Shown: positions 1 to 13,606 of the stretch, in pieces | How the letters are laid out: each line of letters opens with the position of its first letter | How positions within the stretch are numbered: the stretch's first letter is position 1 | Source of the DNA: Daucus carota subsp. sativus | Taxonomy: Eukaryota > Streptophyta > Magnoliopsida > Apiales > Apiaceae | DNA length: 64,000 bases | Assembly: GCF_001625215.2 (NCBI RefSeq) | Contig: NC_030384.2 | Coordinates: 44,550,390 to 44,614,389, forward strand | Direction of reading: 5' to 3' | The notes under the pieces: generated by a model | What the model saw: only the letters and a program-made list of their open reading frames with translations | What the model was told of the DNA's origin: nothing | Databases searched by the model: none | Translations under genes and position numbers: made by a program

Positions 1-920
1 AGTAATATTGTTGTAATATTATTCTAAAGATAAAATTGCTAATTCATGTTATCTTTATAGTGATATTGTAAACCTTAAATTTTGAAAAACTTATTTCTGC
101 ATGTAACTATTACAGTCAATAATATCCTGTTTGACAGTATATACTAAAAATATTCAAAAAAAAAATAGTTTACAATAGTTTAATATCTTAATAGTATTTA
201 TTTGCAAAACCATTGTGCCATAAGTATATAACCAACCACATAAATCCTTCACTATCTATTTTCTCTGGTGCACCTTTTTTTCCTAAGCTCAATTTTTTAA
301 CTAAAAAAAAGAAAAGAATTATCAAAATACAGAGTACTAATCAAATTATATTACTGTATTATGTTATATAATATATTTCACTTACAATTAATATATATAA
401 GATAACAAGCTGAGAAATACATTGATAATTCATAATTATGGCCTTTAACTAAAATCTGGTTTCAGATTATATGGACAAACATGATGCACAACTTTATCTT
501 TACACTCTCAGTGGTTTCTCACAATTTTAATTATCATTCTAACTTTATAATTGTACATTAATATCGACGAGTTTATATTCACATATTTTCTGTTATATAT
601 ATATAAATGTGCCCTCCTGATTGGTTGCCCACCTCACAAATGCTCAGGCACCCCTTTATATATCACAAAACAAAAAAGAAAGAAACATATAAATCTGAAA
701 AGTTTATAGATAAGGTAAATGCTTCAATATTTTTTATTTAGTGCAACAACTTCTCTTCCTTAGATTAATATATACACACATATATTACACTCATCAAAAC
801 TGTGCCACAAGGCCACAAAAGAAGCTGAGATCCATGCAAGAACAGCATGCCTTGCAAGCTTTATTTATTAGTTAAGTTGCCGAAAAGAAAAGACAAAGAG
901 ATGCAATCTTGCACTTATAC
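1..920. other. Intronic DNA of the ARPC1 gene
   Basis: AT-rich DNA downstream of the last readable ARPC1 exon. No exon matching the missing C-terminal part of the protein was found on the minus strand, so this is probably one long intron. Nothing else is recognised. Confidence 0.5.
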
Positions 921-3900
921 CTGTGAACCATATTTAACACCAGCAGATGCTGTTTTCCTTTCAGTAAGGAACCTGATGAAGCTCCTGAAACATAGTAAAG
1001 AGATATTGATTCATTATTCCTTGGTATATTATGCAAAAACAATCTGCAATGAAATGCTGAGTGCTGACCCAAATAACATTGGAGCCTCCAAAATAAATAA
1101 GTACAGAACTAAACCAGCATCAATTTGGACAAAAATCTCTAGAAGTAAAATAGCTTTATTATTTTCAGACAAATTTGATACCATATTCCTCTCTCATCTG
1201 CCGCAAATACCATTGGATTGCAATCGTATCCAACACCAATGACCATTCTCTCAGAAACAAATAATACCTGCAAAGACTGATGTGTCAATTACTCAAATTC
1301 CAAAAAACAGGCCAGAAAAAATATAGGATATTTTCTTTAGAGTGATGCTGACCCACATCACGAAGTGGTAAATCACGGAATGCTACGGTTTGGGCAGAAG
1401 GGGAAGGACCAATGTCATCCACAAAGTGGATAACGGAATTATGACCTGAAAATCATCGAGTTACGAATATGTTAGATATCAACAATACTGACACCATGTA
1501 TTTATGACTTCGATTCACAATCAATTGAGGACTAAAATGGAGAAAGTAACAAAATAGAATTCCTCGACTTATTTTTGTGTTTATATTGACAAGTTGACAA
1601 GGTGCAAAGAACAACTATTGCATAATCCTTTAAAATGCTCAACTTCTATAGAATTCAAATCCTATTATCCAACAGGATTCAACTGGAGTAACGTTTATCA
1701 GTAAAAGGAACAACTTTTATCATGACAGGTTCATTGACCATTATAAATAAATGTACCCAGAGATCCTGCAAAACCAATTTTATGAGCTTGCAAACTGTAA
1801 TTAAAGGCAAAGACCAAATTCTTACCAGTATAAGCTAAGGTTTTGCCACTTGGTGACCATTTGACACCAAATGCCCAGCCAAATGAAAGATCAAGTTGAA
1901 CAATTTGCTGCTCAGAGAAAAATTTGGGAACAGGAAAAATGTAAAAATAAAGCTATGGTCTTCGAACACAAATACACTATTCTTCATAAAGGTGCCCTTG
2001 TTAAGACAAACAACACAAGTACAAGTAATGGGAAAAACACTGTACGAACAGGCAATATTAAAACAACTTACCGCAGACTACATATATGGTAAGGGTACAA
2101 AAATGTGAATTGTGCATGACACTATTTAGTGCAGAATCCATAATATATTTTATAAGCCATTCACCCTAAGTGGCAGCTAAAAATCAATTCATAATTTTTT
2201 CGTACAAAAGCATGGCTTGATTTTGAAACTTTATTGTAGAGGAGTACCCAAGTTCACACACAAGGTTTACTAGAATTCAGGATCTGGCATTTAATAACCA
2301 ATAAAGTTTGCAAATGCGTGTGGCGCAGTGCATATAGTTGAAAGAATAACTGGGCTATCGTAAAGGTGAAGTGTTCATGAGTTAAGAGGTAGCATGAATG
2401 TATTAGTCCAAAAGAACTTTTATCTGTCACGGTTCTTAAATTCAGTTTTTTATTCTTTTAGTCATTGTAGGCAAGACACAATTCTACTGAATACTGTGTA
2501 TTTATTTTAAAAGACAATTAGTAATGTTACAAGATATGTAACGTTAAAATGAACCTCGCCAAATTTTGCATCCGATGAAGACCCTGCTCCTGAACTCCTG
2601 ATCCATGATAACGATGGATTTAATTAATCAGCACAGTAATATTAACAAAAACAAGTGCAAGGATATTTACACAACGCACATATAAACTTGTAGTGGTTAA
2701 GACTAGTTTATTACTATAGCATACCTCTTATCAACACCCTTTATGAAAGTGGAAAATATTCGGCACTTTGCATCAGTAGATGTAGTAGCTAGTAAAATCT
2801 ATTGGAAGACAGAACAGTGAAATATTTCAGTAGACCATTTGTAACATCATATAAATTAAGGAACAGTAAGCAACTTTAGTATGGTGTCATTATCCTCTTC
2901 TTGCAGTCGAAGGTGGTGCAATGAACTTAAGAGGCTTTTTTTTTAAAACCAAAAAATAGATAGAAAATGTAAGAATTAGAGATTTGAACTGGCACTAGAG
3001 CCTGAAACTCATAACATACAGCAGCTCTTGTTCAAATATATGCATTAAACAATAGCATTACTCACATTATTAGGATGCCAAGCAACGCTTGTCACAGAAG
3101 AGTCGTGTTTTTTCCTTATAAGCTTGCTGACCCACCTGATAGTAGGATAAGCCACAAAGACAATCACAGTCTAATATATACATTTAAATATGTATATAGG
3201 ATGCAAGAAACAGTAGGACTTTCTTTCCAATAATATGTTCTATCCAATAAGTTTATGATCCTTTCTTATCTTTTCTTCTCCTAGATAAGTAGATATATTT
3301 GACATTGATCATGCAGTTGCAGATAAATATAATAAAACTCTAAACACTATAAATCTCCATAATATAGACATACTCCCCAAGACATGGTTGACACGTCAGT
3401 AAGTCAAGTCGAGTCTATGGTCCTCTGGATAAGCGACTACTCGATTAGATGTAGACTAGTCGATAAATTTTATGTAATATATAAAAGTATAAGTATAATT
3501 ATTAATTATAATGATATAATACATATTATATAATTCTAATTTTTAAGATTTATGACCTATTCAAAGCTTGTAGTTTACATCTTCAGGAATTTGAAGAAAA
3601 TATGAAATAGAAAGATAAAATAGTCGTCCAACTGATTCAAGTGAATAAAGAACTAGTCAACTGAGATGAACAATTGATAATATGATTATTTCATGTTTAA
3701 ACGTAACTGGAGATGTGCATAAATGCAAATAAAGTCACTAATTCATATTGTTATTTACTAATTCACATTCTTAATGGAGCAATATTATCATATTGAAAAC
3801 TCGTAAATATAAAGGCACAAAATTAGAGAGTCTAGACAGATACAGTAAAGGCACAAATCTGGACAGTCTAGACTGATGCAGCAAAGGCAGAAAACTGGAA

Positions 3901-6900
3901 AAGAGCAGAAAATCAGATAAAAAATAGATGCTAGAAAACGTAAACTCAAAAACTAAAACTTATGCAGAAAAAAACTTGTACAATGTGGGAAAACAGTGCA
4001 GCAATGGAGAAAAAATAGTACAGTTAACTAGTCGACTAGTTGACTAGCCAGGTCGACTAGTCGAGACACTTAGTCGCCCGACTTTCTTGCATTCATGAAA
4101 TTCAGGTGTATTCAACTCGGATTTTTAAAAAAATGTATCGAAATCATGGGGTATTCAATTAGGATTTCAGATTATCCTAAAAATCTGGCCGTATTCAATC
4201 AAGATTTTAAATTATGCTTAAAATCCAATCGCATTCAATTGGGATTATTAAAAATTAAAAATCCATTAAAATGTGATAGTATTCAAGTGCAAATGAATTT
4301 TTTTTTGGACTTCATAAAATGATGGATAGCGTATTTTATGCTTTTTGAAATCCCACCATAATCACAGGATTTTGAAGCATTGTGCTTAAATCCTAAGTAC
4401 CCTGTATCAACTTTATGAATTTTATCTAGAATCCGTTAAACTCCACATAAAATCAAAATCAAATATAATCCATTATAATCCATACATTATTATTAATCCA
4501 TTATAATCCCGATTGAATACAGCCCTATAAGTTGCAATCTCTATAATCTAGGGTACACAAATCAGGTAAAGCTGAAATTTTTTTATATAAATTATACCCA
4601 ATATAGATTACTTGAAGTGATACACAATAATTTACAAGTCCAAAAGAGACGTTAATTTGGCTTAAGCAGGAAACTTTTGAGGAAAAAACCAAAATGTTAA
4701 ATTTTAAAATATTAAAATTGTCGCAATTTGGAAAGAAAATACAGAGTGCAGTGTAAGCTACAAAAATTTTCAGCCGTGTACCAAAAGCACGCTACAAAAA
4801 TACATATAATTTTGGCACTTATACAACTAAAGAGGTCTAGGAAAAGAGTTAACGAATTACTTTGTAACCATATAATTACCAGTTATTTTCTTGCTCGTAG
4901 TAGCATATGCAAACAGTTTTGGCACCACTTCCAACAGCAAATTTGTTCCCTAATGAGGATTACAAGACTTGTTAGATATGCCAACCAAATTCTTCAGACC
5001 AAGACCTAAAGAAGTCTCAATTAGTTTCATGATCAAACTCAAAAAAAGAGTAGAGATTGAAAAGTACTTGCAAAAATGAAACATAAAGTTTAAAGAACTT
5101 TTTAGAATGGGTGAATACCTGTATTAATGTGATTATGTGAATATAGATTGTGACTGTGGTTATTCACTCATGACTATTTGATATTTATATAATAAACTTC
5201 AGTCATTTTAAAATACATTTAAATTATGTATTTTGTGTATATAAGTCAAAATTCCTATACTTGTAATAATATGATCTTCTGCGGTTCAAATTTTCAGCAA
5301 TTCATATGTTACTGAATTACTTGTACCAGAAAGTAAATCTCAATAAGATTCTAGCACACCAAATGACAGTTTATAATATAATAACTACAAGTGGTACAAT
5401 AAGCAAACATTAAAAGAATCAACTCAGCTAGTATAATATTGCACACATTTATGACAATGAGCAGTAATCCCATCAGAATGATTCAGGAAACTTGAAACAA
5501 GAAAGTGGAGACAAATGCATGTAATGATGATGATTGACAGATATATGGGCCAGAAATGTAATACAACACCTCTGGGACTCCACTGAACACAAAGTGCAGC
5601 ACGGTTTATCCTTAATATAACAAGAGTGGGAACCCAATCTGCCCCTTCCTGGTTCCACACATATCTGAAGGAAGAAATAAATATATGATTTAAAATCATA
5701 AATGGAACAGACGATTAAAATAGAAGAAATTGTGAAAATGCCAAACATTCGACAAAGTTATTCAGGCCAATAGCCACAATAGGGCAATGACGGAAATGAA
5801 TTTTATAAATATTAATGTTAATGATTGCAGAACTCAATAGTCAAAAGTGACTTACGAATTCCTATCATGAGATACAGTGACGATTCTGTTGGATGATATG
5901 CTCCAATCTATCCCAGAAACAATTTGATCGTGCTGTGGAAGAAAGAATAAGAAACAAATCAAAGGATAATCTTATGTGCATATATAGCTTTGATATATCC
6001 AACAGACATAAGTATAATAACCAGTAGCAAATTATAGACTGCTATATCATTATGACATTATAAAGTAACTTAAATTTTTTATTCTTAATAACCTATGCAT
6101 GTGCAACAACTCTGCACAAAAAAAAAAACGGATTAACATACTATGTTAATATCCGAGCATGAGGGGATAACGTCAATGTCACTGTAGTGACAAATCAACA
6201 TAGCTTAAATTACTGCAGAAGTAGTATAACTACTATAGTAGCTTAGCAAAAACAAACAAACTACTACAGTACTACAGTAGTAATGTATTATGTAGGCAGA
6301 AAGTGTTTTCCTATATATATAAATACTCAATCGCTCTTGTAGGAAGCACAACTGATATATCAGAATATATACACTACAAATATATTGTCTTCTTGAATGA
6401 AGCTCAACGTTTAATCTAATCTTATGTAGATATATACCGATATAAGTACACACTGTAAAGATGTTATGTGAGCAATAAGATTCATTTTGCTCAAATAAGC
6501 ATCAATATTATGAGTACCAATGTGCAGTGATATGTTGAAGAAGCTGCAAATGAAGGGGCACAAGTGAAATTCATATAAAATAATCCCTACAATAACTTAA
6601 ATACAACAAGATACAATTACCGCTAAGATAGAAATTATTCTTCTAACTGAGAGGAACGTTAAACACATTGAATAATAAACCAAACTAATGAGCACTAAAA
6701 AAAAGCTGACAAGGGGAACCTTTTGAAGAACATGCATCTTCTCCCACTTTTCTTGTAATAATCTATAGATGTGTACTTCATTACTGTTTGGGCAGAACGC
6801 AATCACTGCAAATATTGTAAGAACAAATCAGAACGTCGCATCAAAAGGGGGCAGGAGACTAGCCCAACAACCATATTCGTGAAATAAAAAGATGTTCACA

Positions 6901-7240
6901 TTGCCATTCTAATCTTGTACTGGTTCCGTGCATTGAAATGTTCGATCATAAACAGTCTAACACTAATAAGTATTAATATCATAGAAACTCTATATTTCAT
7001 AGAACAGGGAAATACAAAATTGCCTTATTATCAAATCAAAATATACACATGGAAAGTGATAATCAATGTGTAAAAACAGTAGATAATTATAGAAATTTGA
7101 TAATTAATTAAGAAAGCAGTAAATTGCTGTGTGTGTGGGGGTTTGGGGGGGCGAGAGAGAGAGAGAGTACTGGAATGATCAGGGCTCCAAGCGTGACAAG
7201 TAGTGCACTGAGCGAACTGATGAGCTGCTGTTGCCGCCAT
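921..7240 (-). CDS. ARPC1: Actin-related protein 2/3 complex subunit 1 (WD40), 3' end outside window
   Basis: ARPC1 is the WD40 beta-propeller subunit of the Arp2/3 complex, which nucleates branched actin filaments in the cytoplasm. Twelve coding exons can be read, from the ATG leftwards: 7240-7171, 6805-6720, 5932-5856, 5664-5570, 4949-4880, 3135-3066, 2798-2725, 2597-2555, 1907-1826, 1445-1357, 1267-1182 and 984-921. All junctions are GT-AG and phases agree, giving 302 codons. Diagnostic pieces are [87 protein letters not shown] and [16 protein letters not shown]. Family members are about 375 residues, so roughly the last 75 residues lie beyond the left edge. I found no matching exon in 1-920, which should be intron. 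The intron at 3136-4879 holds transposon-derived DNA. The family is certain from several conserved blocks; exon edges are my reading. Confidence 0.93.
3390..4085. mobile_element. Possible inverted-repeat element with actagtcgac-type termini
   Basis: This lies in the ARPC1 intron at 3136-4879. The left side (about 3410-3465) and the right side (about 4025-4080) share degenerate motifs such as gactagtcga in opposite orientation. The right side stacks several copies of the palindrome ctagtcgactag. The interior is AT-rich with short repeated words (aaaggcacaaa, agtctagac). I see no clean target duplication, so superfamily and limits are open. Confidence 0.35.
4103..4526. mobile_element. MITE-like element, gtattcaattgggatt family, copy 1
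   Basis: Inverted ends of the type aggtgtattcaactcgg and, on the opposite strand, agggctgtattcaatcggg enclose about 420 bp. The inside is built from repeated modules of the form attcaattgggatt, sometimes inverted. A related element lies at 54772-55212. No clean target-site duplication is visible here, so the superfamily is unassigned. It sits in an ARPC1 intron. Confidence 0.55.
7153..7168. repeat. Short GA tract at the ARPC1 first donor
   Basis: A (GA)n run lies immediately intronic to the first ARPC1 coding exon. The 5' splice donor (gtac on the minus strand) directly abuts it. Confidence 0.6.
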
Positions 7241-8319
7241 TCAATTTTTGACGATCTGCCTATCGATCCAAAATATATCAGTAATTCGATGAAATCTTAC
7301 AAGATTGATTTATTGAATTCGAATAATAAATTGAGATGCTTAGAAATACCGAAAATGAGGGGGGGAGCTTGGTGAGGATTATCCGATTGACGCACCTGAG
7401 AGGACGGAGAGACGAGGAGAGCCTTTAAGTTTTGATTTACGAGTCGGTTTCAAGTCGGGATCGTCTAGTCCGAAAATAATTAAGCGGTGCGCGGAGTCGC
7501 GGACAGATGAACTTTTCAGATTGAGTATTTCTCAGATTAGTTGCCAACGGTAAATAAAAAAAAAAGATAATATCTGCATTAATTTATAGGTATTTCTTCC
7601 TTTTCTTTTTGTGTCAAGGTTTTCTAAATATTATATTTATTTATCGGATAATATAGGGAAATATTACCAGCTGTTAAATATCTGATAGTGGTGTTGCTTT
7701 TTCCTTTAAAGTTGGGTTATGGTATTCATTACAAATATTAGGTGTTTTTTTTCCCATAACAAATATTAGGTGTTTACTAACAAATTTATGTGATGCAAAT
7801 TTGTGCCAACAAAAGTTTAATAAACAAATATGAGATCGTGGAAATGTGATCGATTAAAGTGCAACTCCATTCGAATTTTTTTATTTTCTGACCACATTTT
7901 ATCTGTCCTTTTGAAATCAAAGAGGCTATTAAGCTAAAGATCCTACTTATCTTGAAAAAAAAAATAATATTTTTTAACAATCATTTTTTTTTTAAGTTTG
8001 ATAGTTTTTTTCAGCAATTAATGTTTTTCCAAGCAATAGCAATAACGTTTTCCTGTCTCCATTATTTTGAAATCCTGGTTTACAATTCTAGAGCTGTTAT
8101 TATACTCCTACGAAACTTAGTTTGAACTCATAATGAAGATTGGATTAGTAAAACTGTAAAAGTAGTTATTATTTTTTTAATTTGCTAATAGATTATAGCA
8201 AATCATCTTTGATCCAAGTTGCCTATGTTTCCAGTTGCACGGCTGATGCACGTCACCCCAATTGTCCATTGTAACGGAGTCGGCCACTAATAAAATAAAA
8301 CTTCAAAGTTATTGATCGA
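7241..8319. other. Upstream region of ARPC1, no gene seen
   Basis: The 5' leader and promoter of the minus-strand ARPC1 gene should lie in about 7241-7600, where base composition is more balanced. The rest, to 8319, is AT-rich and without recognisable coding sequence. Confidence 0.5.
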
Positions 8320-8322
8320 TAA

Positions 8323-8698
8323 GAGCATCTCCGAGAGGCTCTTCATTTACACTCCTAACTTGAGATTTGAGGGAGAGAAAAAATGTTGCTTCAAGAGACT
8401 TTTAAGTGACTCTTAAATCTTAGCCTCTTGTTTCTCTCTCCTCTCTCCTCAAAGTTAAGAGCCACCACATGGCTCCTAACTTATTTTTTTACAATAGAAA
8501 AATCTTTCTCTCAAATTCACCTCCATCTTTCACTCTCTTTTGTTGTAGTGGAGCCCAGTATATGAATAAAACATGAAATAGAGAAGCAAAGTAGAGAGTA
8601 TTGTTGGAGTTTACACTCTTAACTTTGTTCTAAATTGCTAAGAGCCACATTTTTTATATTATATTTAAGAGCCAACAAGGAGGCTCTTGGAGATGCTC
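8323..8698. mobile_element. PIF/Tourist-like MITE with gagcatctcc termini
   Basis: Termini gagcatctccgag and, inverted, cttggagatgctc bound a 376-bp element flanked by a 3-bp duplication TAA (8320-8322 and 8699-8701). A 3-bp TWA duplication fits the PIF/Harbinger (Tourist) class. The interior repeats the word aagagcca/tggctctt as sub-terminal inverted repeats. A relative is complete at 23988-24387, and a broken one starts at 22695. Confidence 0.75.
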
Positions 8699-8746
8699 TA
8701 ATGCTTTGATGAGTTTGAGACCTCTCGACTCTCGTGCAAGTCCAAT

Positions 8747-9476
8747 TAGGGGTGTACACGGTTCGGGTTGGGCGGGTTAAAGAAATTTAATGACCCAACC
8801 CAATTAAATCGGGTTTTCGAATTCTCAACCCAAACCATAAAAATTAAATTCATAACCCAAACCAATTTGTATTATTTCGGTTCGGATTGGTTCGGATCGG
8901 TTTGATCGGGTTATGATATATAAAATAATTTCTTTCCATAAATTAGCAAAACCAAATTTCGACACATCAAAAAATAAAACTTTAACTGAATGTACTACAA
9001 CAAGCAAGTGAAATATCTAGTATATACAAAATGAGTTAAGTACTATAACATCTTAAAAAACATGCACTACTGACCAAAACAATTAAGACTCGATACCAAG
9101 TTAAGCTAGATACCAGAAGCTTCAGAATTACAGCAATAAATTTAAAAATTAAGTTGAACAGAAACAATTAGTAAAGCACAACAAAACAATAATTAGCAAA
9201 GCACAACAAATCAACAATTAGTTAAATCGACTAGGCTAACATATTATGAGTTAGTGGGGTGGGGTGAATAATTTTTACGTGTAATTTAATATTTTTTAAT
9301 CGGGTTGGGTTGGATCGGTTAAAAAAAACCAAAACCCGTGTCCAACCCAATTAAATCAGGTTACTCATTTTTTAATCCAATTATCAATCGGGTCAAAAAA
9401 ATTCGGATTGGTTCGGATGAAATATGGTTGGTTTGGGTTGGTTCGGTCGGTTTCGCCGAGCCGTCTACACCCCTAA
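8747..9476. mobile_element. Non-autonomous hAT element with 8-bp TSD
   Basis: The element begins taggggtgtacacgg and ends ccgtctacaccccta, an inverted repeat. It is flanked by a perfect 8-bp duplication agtccaat (8739-8746 and 9477-9484), the hallmark of hAT insertion. Subterminal regions are rich in ggttcgg/ccaaccc words, and the 730-bp interior has no transposase. It lies between ARPC1 and the complex I gene. Confidence 0.88.
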
Positions 9477-9544
9477 GTCCAATGCAGGTGGTAAATAGCA
9501 TCCATAAAAATAGCAAGCACGCTGTTTAATTTGATTTCAAATAA

Positions 9545-10573
9545 TCTATACTATACTGTAATAAGCCAACATTTGATATAATTTGTAATCCAAAGTTTTA
9601 GTTATATTTTTCGGTTTGGTACTCTCATTTTGGTACTACAAGTCTAAATGTGGAGTCTATTACTCCCTCTGTCCCTCTCATTTTTTTACAGTTACCGTTT
9701 TGGGACGTCCCTCTCATTTCTTTACATTACTATAAATAGTAAGTTTTTTCCATCATTACATCCACTATCTTCCCCCACTATCTCATATTTAACAATAAAA
9801 ACTACTATTACACCCACTACTTTCCTCCACTATCTCAAATCTATTATTAAATATTGATGGGTCCCACCACTTTACCCACTTTTCATCTAACTTTACTCAT
9901 TTTCCATACATTGTCTTGGTCTCCGTGTCCCCCTCCAATGTAAACAATTGAGGGGGACGGAGGGAGTAGTATTATTTGTTAAACAGTTTCAAATACTAAA
10001 AATACTCATAACAATCCATTATCATATAATATTTCATTAAAAAAATTATAATGATGTTGTAAATAAAATTATAAACATACAATTTTGAATATCTTTCTTT
10101 TAACATTAACCTTCATATAACTATTTTTAACTTTAAGGTGTTCTATTTTAATATAAACACGAACCATTACATAACCTTTCTAACTTTAATCTTAAAAGTT
10201 ATTGTTGTCAAAAAAACCAAGATTACAAAATTACGTTGAAATTCGATTGACTAGATTACTGAATCTTTTCAAAGATATTATACGATCGGCTATGTTTGGA
10301 GATATGAATTTTCTGATTTTTTAATTTTTAAATCTACATGTACTAAATTCGGATTAAATGTACTAAAATCCAGACACAAACACACACATATATATTAGGG
10401 TTTATCCATTTTCAAGTAATCGGGAGAAAATATAGTCAGTTGAATAATATAATTTAATTAAAATTCAATCAATTAATACTAAAATATTAATAAAATGATG
10501 TTAAAGTTTAAATTATAAATAATAAATTACGAACTATATACCCGCCCGTGCTTCGCACGGGTTAAAAGGCTAG
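9545..10573 (+). mobile_element. Probable non-autonomous Helitron, copy 1
   Basis: The 3' end shows a GC-rich hairpin cccgtgc-ttc-gcacggg (10545-10561) followed after eight bases by CTAG (10570-10573) and a flanking T, the standard Helitron terminus. The best 5' end is TC at 9545 (tctatactatactg), preceded by A, matching insertion between A and T. That 5' end resembles the one proposed at 31836. A Stowaway element (9663-9966) has inserted inside. No Rep/helicase is present. The 3' end is firm; the 5' end is an inference. Confidence 0.6.
9663..9966. mobile_element. Stowaway MITE, 304 bp, copy A
   Basis: Inverted ends ctccctctgtccctc and ggggacggagggag lie between TA dinucleotides (9661-9662 and 9967-9968), the Tc1/mariner Stowaway signature. 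It is the same length as, and nearly identical to, the element at 57883-58186. Confidence 0.9.
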
Positions 10574-13147
10574 TAATATATAATATTTAAAATAAAGGTG
10601 TGAAATAGTTAATTTTTCTTCCCAACTCAGTCCACCTGTGACTCCTATACAAAAGTTGTCCACTTCAGAGTGCTTGGGCACAATTTATATCATTTTATCT
10701 TTAAAAACTTTACCATGCATTGTTACCTCATAGAGTTCCAGCTTTCTATAAGATTATTTATATACTACAGCGTAAAGTGTCATCAATGGACAAGTATGAT
10801 TCAATCGTCGGCAATTATGTGACACCTATCATATATTAGTGTCAGGATGAAAATGTATAATGAAATGTTTAAAAACCCACTGCCCACACACCAATACACC
10901 AATATAAGTATGGATAATGGTCATACACCCAAGGGGCATATACTTCATGACTTCACCAAATCTTCATATTCCCATGTTTAATGTCAGTTACAAGCAAAAG
11001 TTGGCATGAACCGCCAATCCTTGCCATTTGCCAAAACCAGTAACCAAAAAGCAACATGTATAATATAATACAACATAATAACCAAATTATAATACGACTA
11101 CTAAGATGAAACTGCAGTCGACATATATACCATCTTAAAAAATATCACAATCTCACTTAAAAAATTTAAAGGAAGAAGAAACATTAGTATGCTCCAAACC
11201 ATTAACTTGACAGACACTACTCACAAGTCACATGTAACAGGAAATCACAAAATTTAAGCTAAAAATGAGTGCAAAGTACCAAGAAGAGACAATAGGAAAC
11301 ACCACATGGAAGCATTCAATTAAGTGAGAGGTTGAACCTCCGGCTCCTTGTCATAAACAGAAACAATCCCACTGACCTAGTGAAACAACATTGCAACTGA
11401 CCAAAAGAAAAAATAAGTGAAACAACATTGCTTGGACAAGAGGTCTAATTTTGTGTGCCTCTGAGAAACTATTTGAAATTTGTGGGGCAGTAGAAGCTAG
11501 TTTAAACTTTAAAGTTCCAACATCCATAACTAATAAGCATACTTCAAATTCAACATTATCATACAATATCGAAGAAAAACATCACCACTTGCCATAACAA
11601 AATTTTTTTGGGAACCGCCTGCAAGTAGATAAGGATTATAGTAAAGGTTTAAATACAGAAAAGGTATGATGAAGACATATCTTGAAATTTGTTAAGAACG
11701 TATCAATGAAGTTATACAGCAATACTAATAAATGAAAGAAACTTATGGAACAGCACACAAGACAAACGACAAGTAAGATGCAGCCATCTTACAAAATGCC
11801 AAAGCAGATATAATGACATTCCTAGGCTAATAACAATGACAACAATTAACGTATCTGAGGAAAGTATATCATGCACAAGCTAAAGAGAAAAAATGTGGGG
11901 AAAAAAGAGAGACATGGATATTAACAAAATCTAATATCCCCAGATGGAATTCAGCTGAGGAACCACTACCCCCAGAGTTCCAACAGCTCCAAATGTGAAA
12001 GAAAGAGAATCTGATGGATCACGATCCATAAGAAGATAAAAAAATCTCAAAAAAATAATCTGATAGAAATCCGAATAATAACAAACTACAATTTCTTATT
12101 TAGGAGTATGAAAAAACCCAAAAAAATCCTAACAATAACATACTACTACTATTCTATATCTTCTTGATACCAACTAACCTTACTAACAAACAAAAATACC
12201 TCCAATCATTTCAAGTACAATAACTACTACCAAAACCAAGAATACTCCTAATAATCTATTTAATGGACTATAATATATTACAACTTTATCCTTAAATAAT
12301 AAATTGAAGTGCATACAAATCAATTTTTTAGTTCCTTGCTCCACATCAAATAAATCCTTAAACATAAGATTTAGTACAACTTGAGGACTCTGTATGCAAT
12401 GTCTCTACTATACCGATGCCATAAGGGGTGTTATAAAGGGTGTACTGCTCATAAAAAACTGGAAAATAAACACGAAATAAAGATACACAACTTTATGACA
12501 GCTGTAACTCGAATACTGGCCAGTGCCCACTTGAAATTAGAAGCATTCTTCTTCCATACTCAAAAATATATAATCAATTATTAAAAGAGAACCTCCTTTA
12601 TAAACATAATTGTATATCAAAAACCAAGTAATTTTCACATCACCTTTAACTGGTAATACACTTTAAAATAATAAACACTTCTGGTTAATTTATGCAAATT
12701 TCAGTGGGCTTCTTTGTATGAGTTGCACAGAATTTTAATACAGCTATATCTTTGAGTATTTTTCCAGATCAATAATGACAAGTCCATACACTTACCATAC
12801 ACCCCTAATTTGCAGCATATCCCCTACCACATTATTAATAGACATCACCATAGCATCTCAGCACGCGATGAAACTACGAAACAGGCTAATTAATAGCAAA
12901 AGAACAATACATAAAAATACTGGTAAAGTTATCGAAAAAGCATCCAAATTAACGGCCAGAATGCAGTAAGCAAGCTTAGGCCAAGTTTTGACTAGTCAGC
13001 TCATTATTGAAAGGAAGTAAAGTAAAGCACAGGCTAAAACAACAAAATCATATAAACATAACATTCATGAATATTATCTCCAAAACCCTAATTGACTCCA
13101 TCAAAATTAGGGCTACAACGGCCAAATTTCAAGCCATACCCACAATC
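10574..13147. other. Long stretch between the Helitron end and the complex I gene; no confident gene
   Basis: AT-rich sequence. Two short minus-strand codon runs preceded by AG acceptors look protein-like: 11320-11376, ending EVQPLT-stop, and about 11935-12035, ending NSIWGY-stop. They are too short to assign. The 3' untranslated part of the complex I gene should lie just below 13148. Confidence 0.4.
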
Positions 13148-13498
13148 TCAGTCCGATTCATCGGAAAGGGGAGCCATCTGCTGAGCCTCGAGACGCTCTA
13201 GGGCTTTCTGGTGGGCCCAAGTTTCGATAGTGAGATCGGGCTTGGCGTTGAGCCCAACGCCGAGGATGACGATGGTGAGGAAGCTGGTGACGTAGCAAGG
13301 TAACTCCCAGTCTTCCCACTTTCTGGATTGACCTGGAGGTAAGGGAGTCCGGTTCAGGAAATAACCGTTGGGGTGTTCTTGGTGACCCGGGCTTGTCCAT
13401 CGGCTTGGACCGGCGCCGCCGCCTCTAAGACGGAGGCTTGTGCTTAGCCGGCTGCGGAGAGTGCCGGCGGCGGTGGCGAAGGGTTTCGCGGACGCCAT
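13148..13498 (-). CDS. Complex I ESSS subunit (NDUFB11-like)
   Basis: This is an accessory membrane-arm subunit of mitochondrial NADH:ubiquinone oxidoreductase. A single uninterrupted frame encodes 116 residues. The upstream frame stays open to 13606, but I chose the ATG at 13498 (MASAKPFATAAG) because plant homologues start similarly with a short Ser/Arg-rich mitochondrial presequence. The conserved core includes SRWTSPGHQEHPNGY, NRTPLPPGQSRKWEDWELP, a membrane span around CYVTSFLTIVILGVGLN, and KPDLTIETWAHQKALERLE. The coding part is much richer in GC than its surroundings. The upstream leader is GA-rich. Family assignment rests on the near-invariant block around the membrane span. Confidence 0.92.
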   Translation of the reverse strand: MASAKPFATAAGTLRSRLSTSLRLRGGGAGPSRWTSPGHQEHPNGYFLNRTPLPPGQSRKWEDWELPCYVTSFLTIVILGVGLNAKPDLTIETWAHQKALERLEAQQMAPLSDESD

Positions 13499-13606
13499 CT
13501 GTTTAGAGAGAGAGAGGGGGGAGGGGAGGGGAGTGAGAGATTGTATTTGTACGTGTTGCCCTTTTTTGGATCTCAGTTTTTGCAAGGGCTTCTTGGTATT
13601 CTCCAA

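Noticed and set aside
11320..12035. Minus-strand codon runs ending EVQPLT-stop (11320-11376) and NSIWGY-stop (about 11935-12035)
   Set aside because: Each follows an AG and looks protein-like, but they are under 35 codons, no linking exons or start could be found, and no family is recognised.
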